Origin: Perkinsela sp. pyNocScin1
Taxonomy: Eukaryota > Euglenozoa > Kinetoplastea > Prokinetoplastida > Perkinselidae
DNA: 64,000 bases
Direction: 5' to 3'
NCBI GenBank assembly: GCA_964019655.1
Contig: CAXHTR010000004.1
Coordinates: 124,001 to 188,000 of the forward strand
In this document: piece after piece, positions 49,472 to 59,298 of the stretch
Layout: each line of letters starts with the position of its first letter
Numbering within the stretch: position 1 is the first letter of the stretch
The notes under the pieces: generated by a model
What the model saw: the letters and a program-made list of their open reading frames with translations, nothing else
What the model was told of the DNA's origin: nothing
Database searches by the model: none
Made by a program: the position numbers and the translations under genes

Positions 49472-50024
49472 TGAAGGCGTAGAACAGATAAAGGCGTGAC
49501 TAGAGGTGTCACTACCTTGTGACTCGCTACACTGTGATTGATTTCATCGGAAATGGAACATTCATTCGTTGGGATATTTGTATCTTTGGAGGCTGCCTTT
49601 GATCGATAGAGGGGTCAGAGAGATATATGTGTCAAAATAAATTGAAGCATAGGGCTTTACAAATGTGAAATAAAGCGCTGCAGCTCGTAGCATACTTCAG
49701 GAGAATAGGCTAAAGACATGAAGTGCTGAAAATACATGAGTAAAATTTTTTATAACTGCAGTTTCCAAACAAAATAAATATTCACTTTCGTATGCAACTT
49801 CTGAGCTTTCATGAAACGGAAAGATTCTATGTTTCGAAAGCCATTCATAACTTGTAGCAGTACATTTTCTCCCCCTACACATGAGCATGCGATAACACTG
49901 CCTTCATTTCACTCATACATATAAACCACATGTATTACAGCTGCTTATGAAGCCTTTAACTCAGAAACTTACCCTGAACCCTTCATAAGTTATGCGATTC
50001 TACCAGCTCCATTCGCAGCCATTT
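49472..50024. other. Spacer with one GGGGTCAG word
   Basis: ggggtcag at 49611-49618. AT-rich; no gene is supported. Confidence 0.25.
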
Positions 50025-50852
50025 TCACCAGTACCAGATTATATCTGATACATCCTTTCCCTCCGGGTCGACGATGTCCCCGAATTTATCCTTATCGAGG
50101 CTAATTCGCGTGCGCTCGATGCTTATTTTACCGACAGTGAGCGTTGGCTGTGCGAATCGGTTTTGGTTTAGCGAGAGCCGGTCCATAGTGCTCGGCAATT
50201 TGCTCAAGTCGATCCGACCAGAGAAGTTCGTTCGACTCGCTTCGAATACTATGATATGCTCTGGGAGCAAACGTAGGTCCAGAGACCCTGAAAAACGATT
50301 GGACGAGATGCTGAGATAGCGCATGGACTGTGGAAGCTTACCTGTTTGAAGCTGTCCCTCCAGATCGTTGTATCGAAGGTCGAGCGACTCCATGGCCCGT
50401 GGAAGACTCTCCCAGGCAATTGTGCCGGTAAGCGAATTGAACGAGAGATTCAGATCAATGAGGTTGCGATGGAGCGCTGCGGCTTCGATCGATCCCGTGA
50501 GTCGGAGCGACTGAAATCGCACGTGCGTGGCCTCCGGAGGTATCCACTGGAGGTCGGGTGTGCCCCCTGGCCCAATCACGCAATCGTCTGTGGTATCTGT
50601 TTCTTCCGCACTGTCAAAAAGATCGTAATCTTGCTCTGACTCAAAGCCTATCTCTATGACGTTGCCATTGTTGTCGAGCTCGACGCCCTGCCACTGGCTA
50701 ATGTCAAGGAAGTCACCGTCGGCGTTATGGATTTTACTGAGATTGTGGATGTTGGCGACGAGGAGCTCCATGCGGGTCTGCTGGGAGAGGTCATTGATGT
50801 TGCATCGCCCGATGGAGGGGATGTCGATGTTGAGGAGGGTGTGAATGAGCAT
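50025..50852 (-). CDS. LRR protein, type II
   Basis: A 275-aa protein from ATG 50852 (MLIHTLLNIDIPSIGRCNIN); the frame is open further upstream to 50924 but without family features. The cap is type II: DLSQQTRMELLVANIHNLSK, ISQWQGVELDNNGNVIEIGF, no Cys pair. GGTPDLQWIPPEATHVRFQS opens about six LRRs. The C-terminus, RTRISLDKDKFGDIVDPEGK then DVSDIIWYW, parallels the gene at 6.9 kb (GSIVDVNGMDISADL), its likely closest relative on the other strand. Confidence 0.85.
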   Translation of the reverse strand: MLIHTLLNIDIPSIGRCNINDLSQQTRMELLVANIHNLSKIHNADGDFLDISQWQGVELDNNGNVIEIGFESEQDYDLFDSAEETDTTDDCVIGPGGTPDLQWIPPEATHVRFQSLRLTGSIEAAALHRNLIDLNLSFNSLTGTIAWESLPRAMESLDLRYNDLEGQLQTGKLPQSMRYLSISSNRFSGSLDLRLLPEHIIVFEASRTNFSGRIDLSKLPSTMDRLSLNQNRFAQPTLTVGKISIERTRISLDKDKFGDIVDPEGKDVSDIIWYW

Positions 50853-51275
50853 TTGAATGCAATGAGAATTGAAAGAGGAAATGAAAGTGCAGTGTTGGGA
50901 AGGAAAAATGCAGAGCCAAGACATCCAGTCTCAGTTATCTCACTTCGCCACAGCGATATTCCGCATTGTCCTGAAAATCTTTCTTCACGGGATATTCTTC
51001 AGTATTCCAAAATGGCACGAATGGGTCTCGAAATTCGGCTTTGATGTACGCATACAGTAAATTTTTTGCGTGTACTGCTGTGTGAACACTATACTGCATC
51101 AGCGTATGATACCCCGTTTTCTTCTATATCAGCCCCTCAAAATCCATCTTCATGATTCACCCAGTCGTCAGAGTCGAACACGAAATCTTTGGATTTCACA
51201 AGAGCCTCTATAGCGCAAGAACATAAAAGCTTCTCTGCTTTCCATTAATGCCTCGTACCGAGACGAGCCCGCTTC
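50853..51275. other. Spacer, nothing recognised
   Basis: AT-rich. No gene or repeat was identified. Confidence 0.25.
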
Positions 51276-52025
51276 TTAAGACTTGAACATCTCCGGATAT
51301 CTTGACAGCCGCTTGCTATAGCTATCGTAGACTTGCTTGTTCCCGACCCTGTCGTCCGACTTCGCTGCGCCCATGCCTTGTATTTCCACTGGCAAATAAT
51401 CAGAGAAGGTTTGCAGCCGGATCGACCGAAGCTTTTCTGGTAGATTTTCAAAGTCTATCAGCGCTTTGCTGATGGTGCTGCTCGCGATGTCAATTATTTT
51501 CATTGTTGGTGGGAGACTTTGGATGCACAGGTTGCCGAAAGGCCACGAGTTGAGAATGTGCATTTCTTCCATGTGCGATGGGAGCTTTGACAGGTCTATA
51601 GACTGAAATGAACGTCGATTGTGCTTTGTCTTCGTTTTGCAGTAGCGAAGGAGTATAAATCGGAGGTCCCGCGGCAGAGTATCAGCCGCCCAGCCATTCG
51701 CCAGGCTGATATTATCGAGGCGCAGCGCACGCACAGTCGGTGGGATCCATTCTATGGCACAGGCAACTTTGTCTTTTTGGCGTAGAATGATCTTTATGCG
51801 TGTGACGATGCCGTCCGTGCAGTCGATACCATCCCACGAGCATGGATCTTCCTTTTGAGAAAAACGGTCTCTTGTGAGGTGGTCAATGAGCGTAAAGTTG
51901 AAGACTGGGGTGTGTTCGCTTTCTGGGTCGAGGAATCTCTGCATGAGGAAGTTTTGCCTTTCTCTTGATTGATCGTCAATGGCACTTTCTGCTGTGCAGA
52001 GAAAGAGCATGAGGTGGTCGAGCAT
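51276..52025 (-). CDS. Short LRR protein, type IV
   Basis: A 249-aa protein. ATG 52025 (MLDHLMLFLCTAESAIDDQS) or 52010 gives a type IV leader; the frame is open upstream to 52160 without family features. The body reads RERQNFLMQRFLDPESEHTP, DPCSWDGIDCTDGIVTRIKI, CAIEWIPPTVRALRLDNISL, TLPRDLRFILLRYC, then KLPSHMEEMHILNSWPFGNL and IQSLPPTMKIIDIASSTIS. It ends NKQVYDSYSKRLSRYPEMF. Clear cap cysteines and few LRRs. Secreted by inference. Confidence 0.84.
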   Translation of the reverse strand: MLDHLMLFLCTAESAIDDQSRERQNFLMQRFLDPESEHTPVFNFTLIDHLTRDRFSQKEDPCSWDGIDCTDGIVTRIKIILRQKDKVACAIEWIPPTVRALRLDNISLANGWAADTLPRDLRFILLRYCKTKTKHNRRSFQSIDLSKLPSHMEEMHILNSWPFGNLCIQSLPPTMKIIDIASSTISKALIDFENLPEKLRSIRLQTFSDYLPVEIQGMGAAKSDDRVGNKQVYDSYSKRLSRYPEMFKS

Positions 52026-52159
52026 TGGTCTTGATATTAAGAATGAAATTGACTTCAAGCTACAGTGCCAATATATTTCCGCTGAACTATCAGGAAGTTC
52101 CTGAAATGATTCAGAAAAGTCCAATAAGGAAATGCAATCCTGTTTACAAAATGTCGACA

Positions 52160-53605
52160 TTACGCTGCGTTGTCAAACTGATATTTTAATTTGAGCTCAT
52201 TGCCCTTATCGTCGATGACGCGGCGTATCGTATTTGACTCGAGGTGAAACTGCGTGCTCGTACCACCTTCAATAACGGCATCACCTGAAATACTGTTGCC
52301 TTGCGCCTTCAGTATGCGTTTTATTGACGGTTTGTGTAGGTACGAGCCGTCTTTGTATGAAAAGCTGGATAGCGAATTATTTGAGACATCAAGCAGTTCG
52401 AGTCCATCGGGTGGAAAATTGCATGCGAAGCCTCCGCAAAAACTGTTATTATTCAGCTTTAGCCTCCGCAGCGTTTTGGGTAAATTCTGAAGATCCAAAC
52501 TCCCCGTAAACGAATTTTCTGCCAAGCTGAGCTCGAAAAGGCCTATTGGGAGGTTGCCAAGCACACAGTTTCCTGAAAATTTGTTTCTCTCAACAATAAA
52601 CGTCTGCAGAGACGATGGCAGGACATTGAGCGCGACGGGTCCGGCCATAGATGTGTTACACAGTGAAAACTTTGAAAGTGCACCTGGAAGCTGTCTTGTA
52701 TTGACCCCACCAACCAAGCTTGGGTGTGCGACGGAGTCTTCACAGAGCGAAAATGCTGAGAGCGTTCTTGGCAGATAATCTGGAATGAGTGTACCCCCGA
52801 GACTTTCCTTGCACTCAAACTGGATGCTTTTTTGATAAGAGCTCGATTCTGTGGGTCCTCCAGATAGAAAACGGCCTCTTATGACAGAATCATTTTTTTG
52901 ACCTTCACAATATAAGCTCTTGTAGAATATTTCCATCTTTTGATCGACGGATAGACGCACTGGTGGCACATTGGTCACCAAAAGCTCAGTTCTACTACTT
53001 GCAGGCTTTGAGCTCTTTGGCGAAACAGCCATCACAAGTTCGCAATCATCTGAATTGACAGCCATTTTCTTTGCACTTACTTGTGGAGAGTTAACAATTT
53101 CGACGTCAGAGTCCTCCAAAGACCCAATTATCTGCACATCATCATCGATCAGATCTATTTCAATATGTGCATCCTTTGAATGTGAAATTGTCGCAGGTTT
53201 GTCGTCGTCTATAACAATGACCGTTTCAATAGTTTTTTCCACAAGGGTTTGCGCTGTTTCTTTTCCCAGGATCTGCAAACTACTGTTTCTTCCAGCAGCT
53301 ATTTTTTGCTGGCTTTCTTTCTCCTGAGACCCCATATCAAAGTTTCCTGCATAAGCATTGCCATAGCCATCAATCACTCGGCCAAGCCAATTATGTTTAA
53401 AATCAAAATGCGTGCTCATTCCACCTTTAATAATGACATCGGCAGATATCCCATTATTCCTCACATTCACATGACATTTTGATGATTTTTTTTCTCCTTC
53501 TTTCCCTTTTTTCGTATACAGCGTCCTCAAAGTAGAAACTTGTGAGTGAGTTGTATGAGATATCAAGGTCTTTAAGGGATTTAGGAGGAAAAATGCATCT
53601 GGCAC
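52160..53605 (-). CDS. Third segment of a multi-LRR fusion gene (frameshifted)
   Basis: An open frame of up to 481 codons; its family homology begins near 53530, where the upstream segment (53454-54344) ends in another frame. First comes the end of LRR domain 2 (FDFKHNWLGRVIDGYGN), then an acidic linker of about 120 residues with short hydrophobic patches flanked by acids (ETVIVIDDDKP, IEIDLIDDDVQIIG, DVEIVNSP). LRR domain 3 follows: LSVDQKMEIFYKSLYC, LPRTLSAFSLCEDS, about six LRRs, and the tail RRVIDDKGNELKLKYQF. There is no signal peptide here. It probably belongs with the next two entries as one gene split by two indels. Confidence 0.7.
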   Translation of the reverse strand: MPDAFFLLNPLKTLISHTTHSQVSTLRTLYTKKGKEGEKKSSKCHVNVRNNGISADVIIKGGMSTHFDFKHNWLGRVIDGYGNAYAGNFDMGSQEKESQQKIAAGRNSSLQILGKETAQTLVEKTIETVIVIDDDKPATISHSKDAHIEIDLIDDDVQIIGSLEDSDVEIVNSPQVSAKKMAVNSDDCELVMAVSPKSSKPASSRTELLVTNVPPVRLSVDQKMEIFYKSLYCEGQKNDSVIRGRFLSGGPTESSSYQKSIQFECKESLGGTLIPDYLPRTLSAFSLCEDSVAHPSLVGGVNTRQLPGALSKFSLCNTSMAGPVALNVLPSSLQTFIVERNKFSGNCVLGNLPIGLFELSLAENSFTGSLDLQNLPKTLRRLKLNNNSFCGGFACNFPPDGLELLDVSNNSLSSFSYKDGSYLHKPSIKRILKAQGNSISGDAVIEGGTSTQFHLESNTIRRVIDDKGNELKLKYQFDNAA

Positions 53606-54344
53606 TTCCCGAAAAGGAGTTGGAGCTAAGCTTCAGACTTTCGAGACTTTCGGGAAGATTCTGCAAATTTATTGCCCCTGAAAGCATGTTATCAGCTAAA
53701 CTTAGTTCTTCAAGGCACCTTGGAAGACTGTCAAACATACAACTGCCTGAAAGCATGCCATATTCTATCAAAATGCGAGTCATACTCGGTGGCAAGGTAT
53801 CCAGCACAATCGGTCCACTCAGTGACGAGGAATATACTTGTAATCCTTCGAGATTACGAGGAAGGCTTTTCGTGTCTATCGTCCCATACAGCGGGCTGGT
53901 CTCAGAAACTTCACCCACAATACTGATCCACTTAAGTGTCTTGGGCAGATATGAAAGGAGAAGTGTTCCTTCGAGTTCCCAATCTGGAGCATCAAAAGAT
54001 TCTGCCACGCCATCATCATCGCAAATGATAAGCCCTGCGGTGCAAAAGTCGCCCGTTTCTTCAGCTTTGGAAAGGATTTCTTCGTCGATCCAAGAAAGGT
54101 TGGTATAAAAAATTTTCAGCCTATCAAACTCAGAGAGGCCAGATGATGACACTTCCACAACTATAATTTCATCTGCTTCAACATTAGATTTCAGGCTTTC
54201 CTCCAGGGGCTCAGATATCTCGATCGTCTCTTTCACTGTCTTTTCTAATATTTCTAGATCAAGATTCTCAACTTCTGATATTCCCATGTGCGTGTCTTTT
54301 GGAGAATCATCCACTTCTACATCTGAATCTTTCGTTGTCAACAT
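53454..54344 (-). CDS. Second segment of a multi-LRR fusion gene (frameshifted)
   Basis: An open frame of 296 codons from ATG 54344. The same frame is open further upstream to about 54474, where it continues the tail of the first segment (VLDDKGNPHRWENDIIDISI). It begins with an acidic linker (DSDVEVDDSPKDTHMGISEV, DEIIVVEVSSSG), then LSEFDRLKIFYTNLSWIDEE, about six LRRs (GTIDTKSLPRNLEGLQVYSS onward) and ISYNSLTSFYFEDAVYEKRE, where it slips out of frame in an A-rich run (53505-53530) and soon stops. Homology resumes in the overlapping frame of the third segment. Confidence 0.7.
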   Translation of the reverse strand: MLTTKDSDVEVDDSPKDTHMGISEVENLDLEILEKTVKETIEISEPLEESLKSNVEADEIIVVEVSSSGLSEFDRLKIFYTNLSWIDEEILSKAEETGDFCTAGLIICDDDGVAESFDAPDWELEGTLLLSYLPKTLKWISIVGEVSETSPLYGTIDTKSLPRNLEGLQVYSSSLSGPIVLDTLPPSMTRILIEYGMLSGSCMFDSLPRCLEELSLADNMLSGAINLQNLPESLESLKLSSNSFSGSARCIFPPKSLKDLDISYNSLTSFYFEDAVYEKRERRRKKIIKMSCECEE

Positions 54345-54397
54345 AGACTCTACTTTGCATTGAGTCTCGCAAGTCGCACGTGACTTTGACTCGTTGT

Positions 54398-55252
54398 CTA
54401 TCGAAATATCAATGATATCATTCTCCCACCTGTGTGGATTGCCTTTGTCATCAAGAACTTTTGAAATGTCACCGCTCTAAAGGCAAAAAAAAGGGGGTCG
54501 ACTGCTTCTTTGAGCACGATTCCACTGAGAAATTTATTACTTATGATCGAAACCTCAAGAAGCCCAGGTGGAAAGTCGAGCATCAGGAAATCCCCTGAAA
54601 ATTGATTGCCGCCCACCCTGAGAATTCGCAAAGATGTCGGAAGCTCAGTGATTTTGACCTGCCCACTCAGCTTATTCCATGATACGTCAACTGTGTCCAT
54701 CAAGGCAGGAAGATCATCAAAGTCCACAGCCCCTGTAAAAATATTCGCATTTACGACGAAGAAGCGAAGAGTCGATGGCAAGTCGGAAAATACTAAACTG
54801 CCCTCAAACTGATTTCCATTGATCTGTATTCGGTGCATCTCCCGTGGGAACTGGTTCATTTTGAGACTGCCATGCAGTACATTCTGTGATGCTGTAAACT
54901 CCACAATATTCGCAGGCAAGAATGATGGATCCAGCGTTCCAAACACACTGCAGTGCTCGATGTTAAAGTCTTTGACTCCGAGCGGAATGTACGAAAATGG
55001 AAACTGCGAGTCTTTGAAGTTGAGTTCATTCAAGATGATTGCTGTGACTCGGTCTTCAGTGCATGTGACCCGGGACCACTCACAAACATCGAAAAAGTTT
55101 CCTTTGGTGTCTTGAAACTTGGCAAGGTCCTCTTCCTGTAGCCCGAAGACGAGCATCTCTACCAGGGCTTGGTCGAATGGAGCGGTGAAGTCGAGGCGGT
55201 CGAGCAGCGGGTTTGTGGTAAATACGCTCAATAAAAAAGCAGTCTGCATCAT
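54398..55252 (-). CDS. First segment of a multi-LRR fusion gene: type I LRR domain
   Basis: An open frame of 284 codons from ATG 55252. MMQTAFLLSVFTTNPLLDRL is leader and cap; FDQALVEMLVFGLQEEDLAK, VCEWSRVTCTEDRVTAIILN (both cysteines), FPFSYIPLGVKDFNIEHCS and about seven LRRs follow. The end slips: after VDPLFFAF the expected tail (GDISKVLDDKGNPHRW) is in another frame from about 54474, consistent with loss of a single base. Reading that frame leads without a stop into the second segment. Alone, this segment would be a normal type I protein with an altered C-terminus. Confidence 0.8.
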   Translation of the reverse strand: MMQTAFLLSVFTTNPLLDRLDFTAPFDQALVEMLVFGLQEEDLAKFQDTKGNFFDVCEWSRVTCTEDRVTAIILNELNFKDSQFPFSYIPLGVKDFNIEHCSVFGTLDPSFLPANIVEFTASQNVLHGSLKMNQFPREMHRIQINGNQFEGSLVFSDLPSTLRFFVVNANIFTGAVDFDDLPALMDTVDVSWNKLSGQVKITELPTSLRILRVGGNQFSGDFLMLDFPPGLLEVSIISNKFLSGIVLKEAVDPLFFAFRAVTFQKFLMTKAIHTGGRMISLIFR

Positions 55253-55672
55253 TCATTTACTACGTAAATACAAGACCTATCAGAATAAGGTTGAGAGGAT
55301 TCGGATAGCAAAGTTAGAAGCGCTATAATCCCAAAAAGACGTATTTGTGGAATTTTTGAGAAAAAGTGATGGGATTACGTGTTGATAGGTAGCTCTAAAA
55401 AGGAATTGCTAACAGTTGGTTCAAGTGAAATACGGAAGAGCTCTGGGTTAATCGACATAAGATACGTGCCTTGGCTCGGCAATGAAGAGAAATTTTGGCT
55501 CACATAAAAGAAGTAATGGGGTCAGCTAACCCGATTAATCAGTGGAAAAATAGGTCCATGAAAGAGTCCTCGGCATCTGAATATACAATGGAATAAAGGC
55601 ACAATAGCTACAGAATTCTTAAATGACCTTGGTCAGCCTCCTTTACTTCATTACCTTTTAAAATTCATCTTT
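55253..55672. other. Spacer with an 8-bp inverted repeat
   Basis: taatccca (about 55327) and tgggatta (about 55371) form an inverted pair; ggggtcag lies at 55518-55525. No gene is supported. Confidence 0.3.
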
Positions 55673-56914
55673 TCATTTATAGATCACTGTATGTTTGAAC
55701 TTATTACCTGTGCTGTTTACCTGCCTGAGTTGATGTGGCATATTTTTCTGCTCGAATTTCCCATCAAATTTATTGTTCGAGATATTCAAGTAATAGAGCC
55801 GCGACTCAGGCCGCAGATGAACGATTATATCCCCCACAAAGTCGTTCCGAGCGACGTTGAGCTTCTGGAGCTTGTCTGGTAGCTTATCAAAGCGCAGACT
55901 CCCTGCAAAATCGTTGTCCGCTATGTCGAGATGGTCCAGCGTCTCTGGCAGATAAGTCAAGTCGAATGTCCCGTGAAAACGGTTGTTGTCAATGAAAAGT
56001 CGCTCCATCACACGCGGGATGTCCCTTGTCTCAACAGTCCCCGTGAAAAAATTGTTCTGCATCGCGAGCTGCTCGGTGCGGGACGAGAGGCCCGCAAAAG
56101 AAAAATCCCCGCTGAGCTTATTGTTCCGAAAGGAGAGGTACCCGAGGGCCCGCGGCAGCTTCTGCGTAGAAACACTTCCTTTCAGATTATTGAAACTCAC
56201 AAAAAGGTCTTCGAGCGTCTCTGGGAGGCTTTCGAGTGAGATATCACCTGAAAAAAAGTTGTTTTCGAGGTAAAGCATGATGAGACCGGGTGGTAGGTTT
56301 TCGAGACAAATTTCCCCGGAAAAGGCGTTCTGGGCCAGTTGAATGTCTTTCATGACGGCTGGCAGGTGCGCCAGGTCAACACAATCCGAGAATTTGTTGC
56401 CGTTGAGGTACAAATTTTCAATTTTCTCAGGCAAGCGCGTCAGGTCGACGCTGCCCGAAAGCTCATTGTCGTAGAAGGAGCCGGTAATGAGTCCTCTTGG
56501 GAGAAGCTCTGTGTGTAAACTGCCGAAAAACGCATTGTTCGCGAGGTAAATGCGCTGGAGCCCAGGCGGCCAGTCTTCGACGTTGAGGGGCATCGTGAGC
56601 TTGTTGTTGTGCAGCTCGATGTGAATCAGCGAGAGTGGGGCAAAGCGGAAATTGACGCTACCACCGAAGAATATCTGTGGGTTCTCAGGGGCGCCGCAGA
56701 GCATTTCTCTGAGCTCGAGATCTTCGCCTGCAGCCCCTATTTCATATCGAAATTTGTCTGTCTTGAATTCAAAGTTCCCGTGCACATCCGTGATGCGCTG
56801 CTTGTGCTGGATGCCGTCAAAGAAGGTCTCGAGGAGCGACTCTTCCGACATCAGCGTGGGATCAAGCCTGCCGAGGGCCTGACTGTCGGCGGTGATGAGA
56901 ATGTGCGTGAGCAT
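55673..56914 (-). CDS. LRR protein, type III
   Basis: A 413-aa protein from ATG 56914 (MLTHILITADSQALGRLDPT); the frame is open upstream to 57037 but with no family features. The type III cap reads LMSEESLLETFFDGIQHKQR, ITDVHGNFEFKTDKFRYEIG, followed by GGSVNFRFAPLSLIHIELHN and about 15 LRRs with NAFFG, NELSG, NKFSD, NAFSG, NNFTG-type cores. The last repeats reach the C-terminus (NSTGNKFKHTVIYK). It is clearly the counterpart of the plus gene at 16.5 kb, so type III exists once on each strand. Secreted by inference. Confidence 0.87.
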   Translation of the reverse strand: MLTHILITADSQALGRLDPTLMSEESLLETFFDGIQHKQRITDVHGNFEFKTDKFRYEIGAAGEDLELREMLCGAPENPQIFFGGSVNFRFAPLSLIHIELHNNKLTMPLNVEDWPPGLQRIYLANNAFFGSLHTELLPRGLITGSFYDNELSGSVDLTRLPEKIENLYLNGNKFSDCVDLAHLPAVMKDIQLAQNAFSGEICLENLPPGLIMLYLENNFFSGDISLESLPETLEDLFVSFNNLKGSVSTQKLPRALGYLSFRNNKLSGDFSFAGLSSRTEQLAMQNNFFTGTVETRDIPRVMERLFIDNNRFHGTFDLTYLPETLDHLDIADNDFAGSLRFDKLPDKLQKLNVARNDFVGDIIVHLRPESRLYYLNISNNKFDGKFEQKNMPHQLRQVNSTGNKFKHTVIYK

Positions 56915-57545
56915 CTTAATTTGAAAAGTGATTAAGTGTTGGGTGAGACGGTGAAACGAAGCATGCACAGATCGCTGAATCACAGTAGCACTCAAGTGAA
57001 GGCCGTTACATGTGTGCATGTTAGGCTTCTTTTTCAATGTACTTTGTACCTAAATGTTATGCATACCTTGCTGTCAGCTCTGATAGGGAAATTTCGGATG
57101 AGTCTGATACCCTTACGTCTTAAATTGGCCTGTGCGCTAAAAAGTCCCAAGCCTTCATTCACAAAGAGAATGTAATTGTTATCATTCTTTGGACTTCAAC
57201 TGCTACATCTCAAAGCACGATGAAGCTTAGCCTCATTCGTGAAAATCAACAAAAATAACTCCCTTGAGGAGAGAGAAATCACTCTTTTTGAATCAGAATT
57301 TTTTCTGCCGCTTTACTTCAGACTAGACCTCGCCCTATCGGCCTACATTTTTTTCCTGTCCAGCGACACAACGGGGCAGATATGTTTAAAGTGTAACACC
57401 ATAGCATCTAAAAAACTCGAGCATAGCGATAAACGCCGCGTGATTGGATGCTAAATTTTCTTGTCTCCATCTTACTTGGAACACACAGAATCGCGAAAGA
57501 CAGATCAATCTGATGACCTAGCACATACCCAACTTCTTCTTTCTA
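56915..57545. other. Spacer, nothing recognised
   Basis: AT-rich. No gene or repeat was identified. Confidence 0.25.
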
Positions 57546-58376
57546 TCAACTCGCAGTATTCTTGTACGCCCGCTCAACTTCCCTTGTGACGTACACCATT
57601 TCATTGGTCTTTTTCACGAACTCACCGTGCTGCTCCGTCAGATGGTCCTTGTACGACTGCGTCTCGTGCACGCGCTTGTCCAGTACACCGCCAGAGAGCT
57701 CACGGCACTTCACTTTGTGAATTATGCCGCCAATCGTGATTAACTCCAGGCTTTCCGGCAGCGAGGGGCTATGGACATGCGCGTGGTACAGCCCAGTACA
57801 CTGAAAGGTGCAAAAGCGCATCTTGGGCGGTAGATTGGCAATGACGACAGTCCCGTGGTTGACACTTCGCAAGTGGAGCTCTTCGATACTGAGCGGTAGG
57901 TTTTGGAGGATAGCATCCTTGTGGGCCCTTCCCGTTCTACACAGCAAGTAAAAGTACCTCGTCTCTCTCGGGAGTAGTTCTGGCTTCCAGTCATTCACGA
58001 GCTTGGCCCCGTTGATGTGGATGTACTGTAGTGTACTTGGCAGCCAGTCGACGTCCACTGACCAGAAGTGCTGGATTTGCTCATTGTGGTTGGGGTACTC
58101 GTACACCCAAGTGAAAATAAAAGCTCTGGCAATGCCATCGGTACAGTCGACAGTGGTCCATGTGCACGGGTCGAGGTCCTGCGCTTCTTGGCCGCGGAGG
58201 TACAGCCACAGCGTTGGTGGGGCGTTGTCAGACTGCGTGAGGGAATCTCTAAAATTTTGGTGCAGGACGCGGAGCATGAGCTCTGTTTGCCACTGTGCGT
58301 GGGCTTGTACTATGCTTTGAGGGGGCGATGCGGTATCAATAGCCGAGAGAAAGCCGAAAATAAGCTGCATGGACAT
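57546..58376 (-). CDS. Short LRR protein, type IV
   Basis: A 276-aa protein, the longest of its type. MSMQLIFGFLSAIDTASPPQ is the leader. WQTELMLRVLHQNFRDSLTQ, DPCTWTTVDCTDGIARAFIF (both cysteines), SVDVDWLPSTLQYIHINGAK, LLPRETRYFYLLCRTG and LPLSIEELHLRSVNHGTVVI follow, with few regular LRRs. The last 60 residues are charged and helical (SYKDHLTEQHGEFVKKTNEM, YVTREVERAYKNTAS), which other type IV members show in shorter form. Secreted by inference. Confidence 0.84.
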   Translation of the reverse strand: MSMQLIFGFLSAIDTASPPQSIVQAHAQWQTELMLRVLHQNFRDSLTQSDNAPPTLWLYLRGQEAQDLDPCTWTTVDCTDGIARAFIFTWVYEYPNHNEQIQHFWSVDVDWLPSTLQYIHINGAKLVNDWKPELLPRETRYFYLLCRTGRAHKDAILQNLPLSIEELHLRSVNHGTVVIANLPPKMRFCTFQCTGLYHAHVHSPSLPESLELITIGGIIHKVKCRELSGGVLDKRVHETQSYKDHLTEQHGEFVKKTNEMVYVTREVERAYKNTAS

Positions 58377-58965
58377 TTATATCAAAGCGAATGAGGCAGA
58401 ATTTTACATCGAATTTTGAAAGAGTGCCCAATTTCATATGAAGACGCACAAGCATCCATACGATTAAAACGTCTATTGGGAATACACCTGACAGCTTTAG
58501 GTGAAACCTGCGTTGAGCAAAGATCAATGCTATGGCTTGGAAATGGGCAGGAAAAGAGTAAGAGGAGATGCATTTGATGTTAAAGTGAGGCGACAGTGAT
58601 ATAAAAGTAAGAGGGTGGGCTCGATTGAGACGCGCTGCTCATGACTGGAATATTCATGCTACATTTCACATTCTTCTACTCATGGTAAGATAAATGAGCA
58701 AAGCAAGCTAGGTATAACAATTCGAATTGCCAGCGCTCAATATTCTGAAGTAAGCAAAAGCTGTTCCCCTTTGCAGATAACGGATCATTTCCGATACTCA
58801 TCCCTTCTTGCTGAAGCCATCATAAATAAGATAAGTCATCGCAAGCGAAAGGTCATGGCGGCTGCGCATAAGACTACACACGTGATTGAGCAGGATCTTA
58901 TGCGTTAAGCTATTTCAGATCATGAGATTATTCGGGAACACTGCAGCGCAGGCTGATCTCTCATC
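58377..58965. other. Spacer, nothing recognised
   Basis: No supported gene or repeat. Confidence 0.25.
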
Positions 58966-59298
58966 TTAGCGCGATTCTGAAAAAATGGATGTTGCTTCCG
59001 GCAAAGTCAAGAATAACTTCAATTGCTCTGGAGGCTTGTGCGGCTCGCGCTCGGGCTCAGCAGCATTCGAATCTGGCCGCTGGGCGGCGTCAGCATTGTA
59101 GTTTGCGTGTTCTTCTTGATAGAGAAGTATCTGACTCATCCATTTCGAGGAAAACTTCATTGAATCTTGGACGTCGCTAGCACTGGGCATGCGCAGGTTT
59201 GGATGATTCTTCCTGCCGTAGTCCGGGAATTTTGCTGGCATTGGGCAACCACCAATGTTCACTTGGTGCATGGAAGCTTCGTGAATACTAAAGTGCAT
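58966..59298 (-). CDS. Small family C protein, unknown function
   Basis: A 110-aa protein from ATG 59298 (MHFSIHEASMHQVNIGGCPM). FPDYGRKNHPNLRMPSASDV, WMSQILLYQEEHANYNADA and PPEQLKLFLTLPEATSIF align with the family C gene at 42.0 kb in the same order and spacing. The frame is open upstream (IPRRRRVCGLHAR), where the paralogue also has sequence, so the true start may lie further 5'. No signal peptide or membrane helix. Function unknown. Confidence 0.6.
   Translation of the reverse strand: MHFSIHEASMHQVNIGGCPMPAKFPDYGRKNHPNLRMPSASDVQDSMKFSSKWMSQILLYQEEHANYNADAAQRPDSNAAEPEREPHKPPEQLKLFLTLPEATSIFSESR

Noticed and set aside
53454-53605. Programmed ribosomal frameshift joining the fused LRR segments
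   Set aside because: There is an A-rich run, but no convincing slippery site plus structure can be shown, and a second break at 54474 needs a lost base, so simple indels are the better explanation.
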